From contig JAEEKA010000102.1 of the NCBI GenBank assembly GCA_016282135.1, positions 1 through 40,025 on the forward strand: a stretch of 40,025 nt of DNA, in the 5' to 3' direction. The position numbers and the translations under genes are program-made. The notes below the pieces were generated by a model that was not told where the DNA came from, made no database searches, and saw only the letters and a program-made list of their open reading frames with translations. This document shows positions 39,710 to 40,025 of this stretch, one piece after another. Within the stretch, counting starts at the first letter, position 1; every line of letters begins with the position of its first letter. The stretch is from Oscillospiraceae bacterium (GTDB lineage: Bacteria; Bacillota; Clostridia; Oscillospirales; Oscillospiraceae).

Positions 39710-40025
39710 TGTCAAGAGAAACATGGGTAACACATGGGGAATAGACATGGGTTACAGTTTTCGAATGGTGCGGTTGCAAATAGAACCCGTCTCGGCGTCA
39801 ATGGCAGCAATCTGGAAATTGCGATAAATAACAGCAAAGCTTGTCTCATCCAACTGCCGGACAGCAACCCTGGTATCGGCCATGGTCTCGCTCAGAAAGA
39901 CCTGCACCGGGCCGAAGCGGAGATAGCCCCAGTTGTTGACTTTTATTGTCTTCATGCCGGTATCGTAGACAAACGCTTTCGGCTCTGTGTACAGTCTCTT
40001 GCTCGGGACATAAACCGAACCCGGC
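39710..40025 (-). mobile_element. End of an insertion sequence running off the right edge
   Basis: The boundary at 39710 is set by loss of similarity to the intact GTAG repeat. Just inside, CATGGGTAACA, CATGGGGAATA and CATGGGTTACA-like repeats form a short terminal motif (39719-39756), and a transposase tail is read on the minus strand. The far end is outside the window. Confidence 0.55.
39752..40025 (-). CDS. Transposase, C-terminal fragment (open at the right edge)
   Basis: The minus frame stays open to the window end, giving about 90 residues: SVYVPSKRLYTEPKAFVYD, then VNNWGYLRFGPVQVFLSET and a final YRNFQIAAIDAETG, NRTIRKL. From memory this resembles the C-terminal beta-domain of DDE/integrase-core transposases common in gut clostridia. 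The catalytic DDE residues would lie beyond the edge. A cargo or phage integrase is less likely. Its ATG at 39955 is an internal methionine only. Confidence 0.55.
   Translation of the reverse strand, partial: PGSVYVPSKRLYTEPKAFVYDTGMKTIKVNNWGYLRFGPVQVFLSETMADTRVAVRQLDETSFAVIYRNFQIAAIDAETGSICNRTIRKL

Overview
The window reads as chromosomal DNA of a moderately high-GC, Gram-positive, endospore-forming clostridial bacterium. The evidence is a clear sporulation sigma factor SigG with a textbook sigma-G promoter, a TrmK-Nif3/YqfO pair as in Firmicutes, lipoproteins with lipoboxes, strong AGGAGG-type ribosome binding sites, and many TTGACA/TATAAT-like promoters with 16-17 bp spacers. Gene content (gut-type glycan use, capsule, intergenic heptad repeats) suggests an intestinal Oscillospiraceae-like organism. 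The family assignment is inference.

Layout. (1) 1-7579, plus strand: the end of a surface-polysaccharide locus making UDP-ManNAc (WecB tail), UDP-L-FucNAc (FnlA/CapE, FnlC/CapG, FnlB/CapF) and UDP-GlcA/UDP-GalA (Ugd plus a CapI-like 4-epimerase), ending in an uncharacterised nucleotidyltransferase. (2) 7693-11406: a large cytosolic GH38 alpha-mannosidase with a C-terminal discoidin-like domain. (3) 11515-14882: sigG (minus), a divergent adenosine-deaminase-like gene, a DUF1292 protein and mutY. (4) 15165-20849, plus strand: an MFS carrier and a GDPD phosphodiesterase, a DUF1858 redox protein, a MATE pump, trmK and nif3. (5) 20916-23828: a lipoprotein alpha-amylase, divergent from two small unrecognised membrane-anchored proteins. 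(6) 23982-34943: a glycan-use cluster resembling Bacillus ganSPQAB. It holds a secreted GH53 endo-galactanase lipoprotein, a solute-binding protein, two permeases, an MsmK-type ATPase, an unrecognised 614-residue protein in place of the expected GH42 beta-galactosidase, a tiny zinc ribbon overlapping it, and a second GH53 without signal peptide. (7) 35113-39590: a flavodoxin-fold reductase, release factor 3 (minus), and glutamate racemase fused in frame to an HD-domain protein. (8) The right edge carries the tail of a transposase.

How the genes work together. The cluster in part 6 would cut beta-1,4-galactan outside the cell, import oligosaccharides by a dedicated ABC importer with its own ATPase, and finish hydrolysis inside with the cytosolic GH53 and possibly the unknown 614-residue protein.

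The most unusual layer is between the genes. Several degenerate tandem arrays share an exact 7-bp period. A family of short hairpin repeats beginning GTAG changes stem sequence while keeping the pairing. These modules form mosaics, abut or supply stop codons of several genes, and in one GH53 gene appear inside the coding region as an in-frame insertion of about 20 codons. No rRNA, tRNA or CRISPR array was seen.
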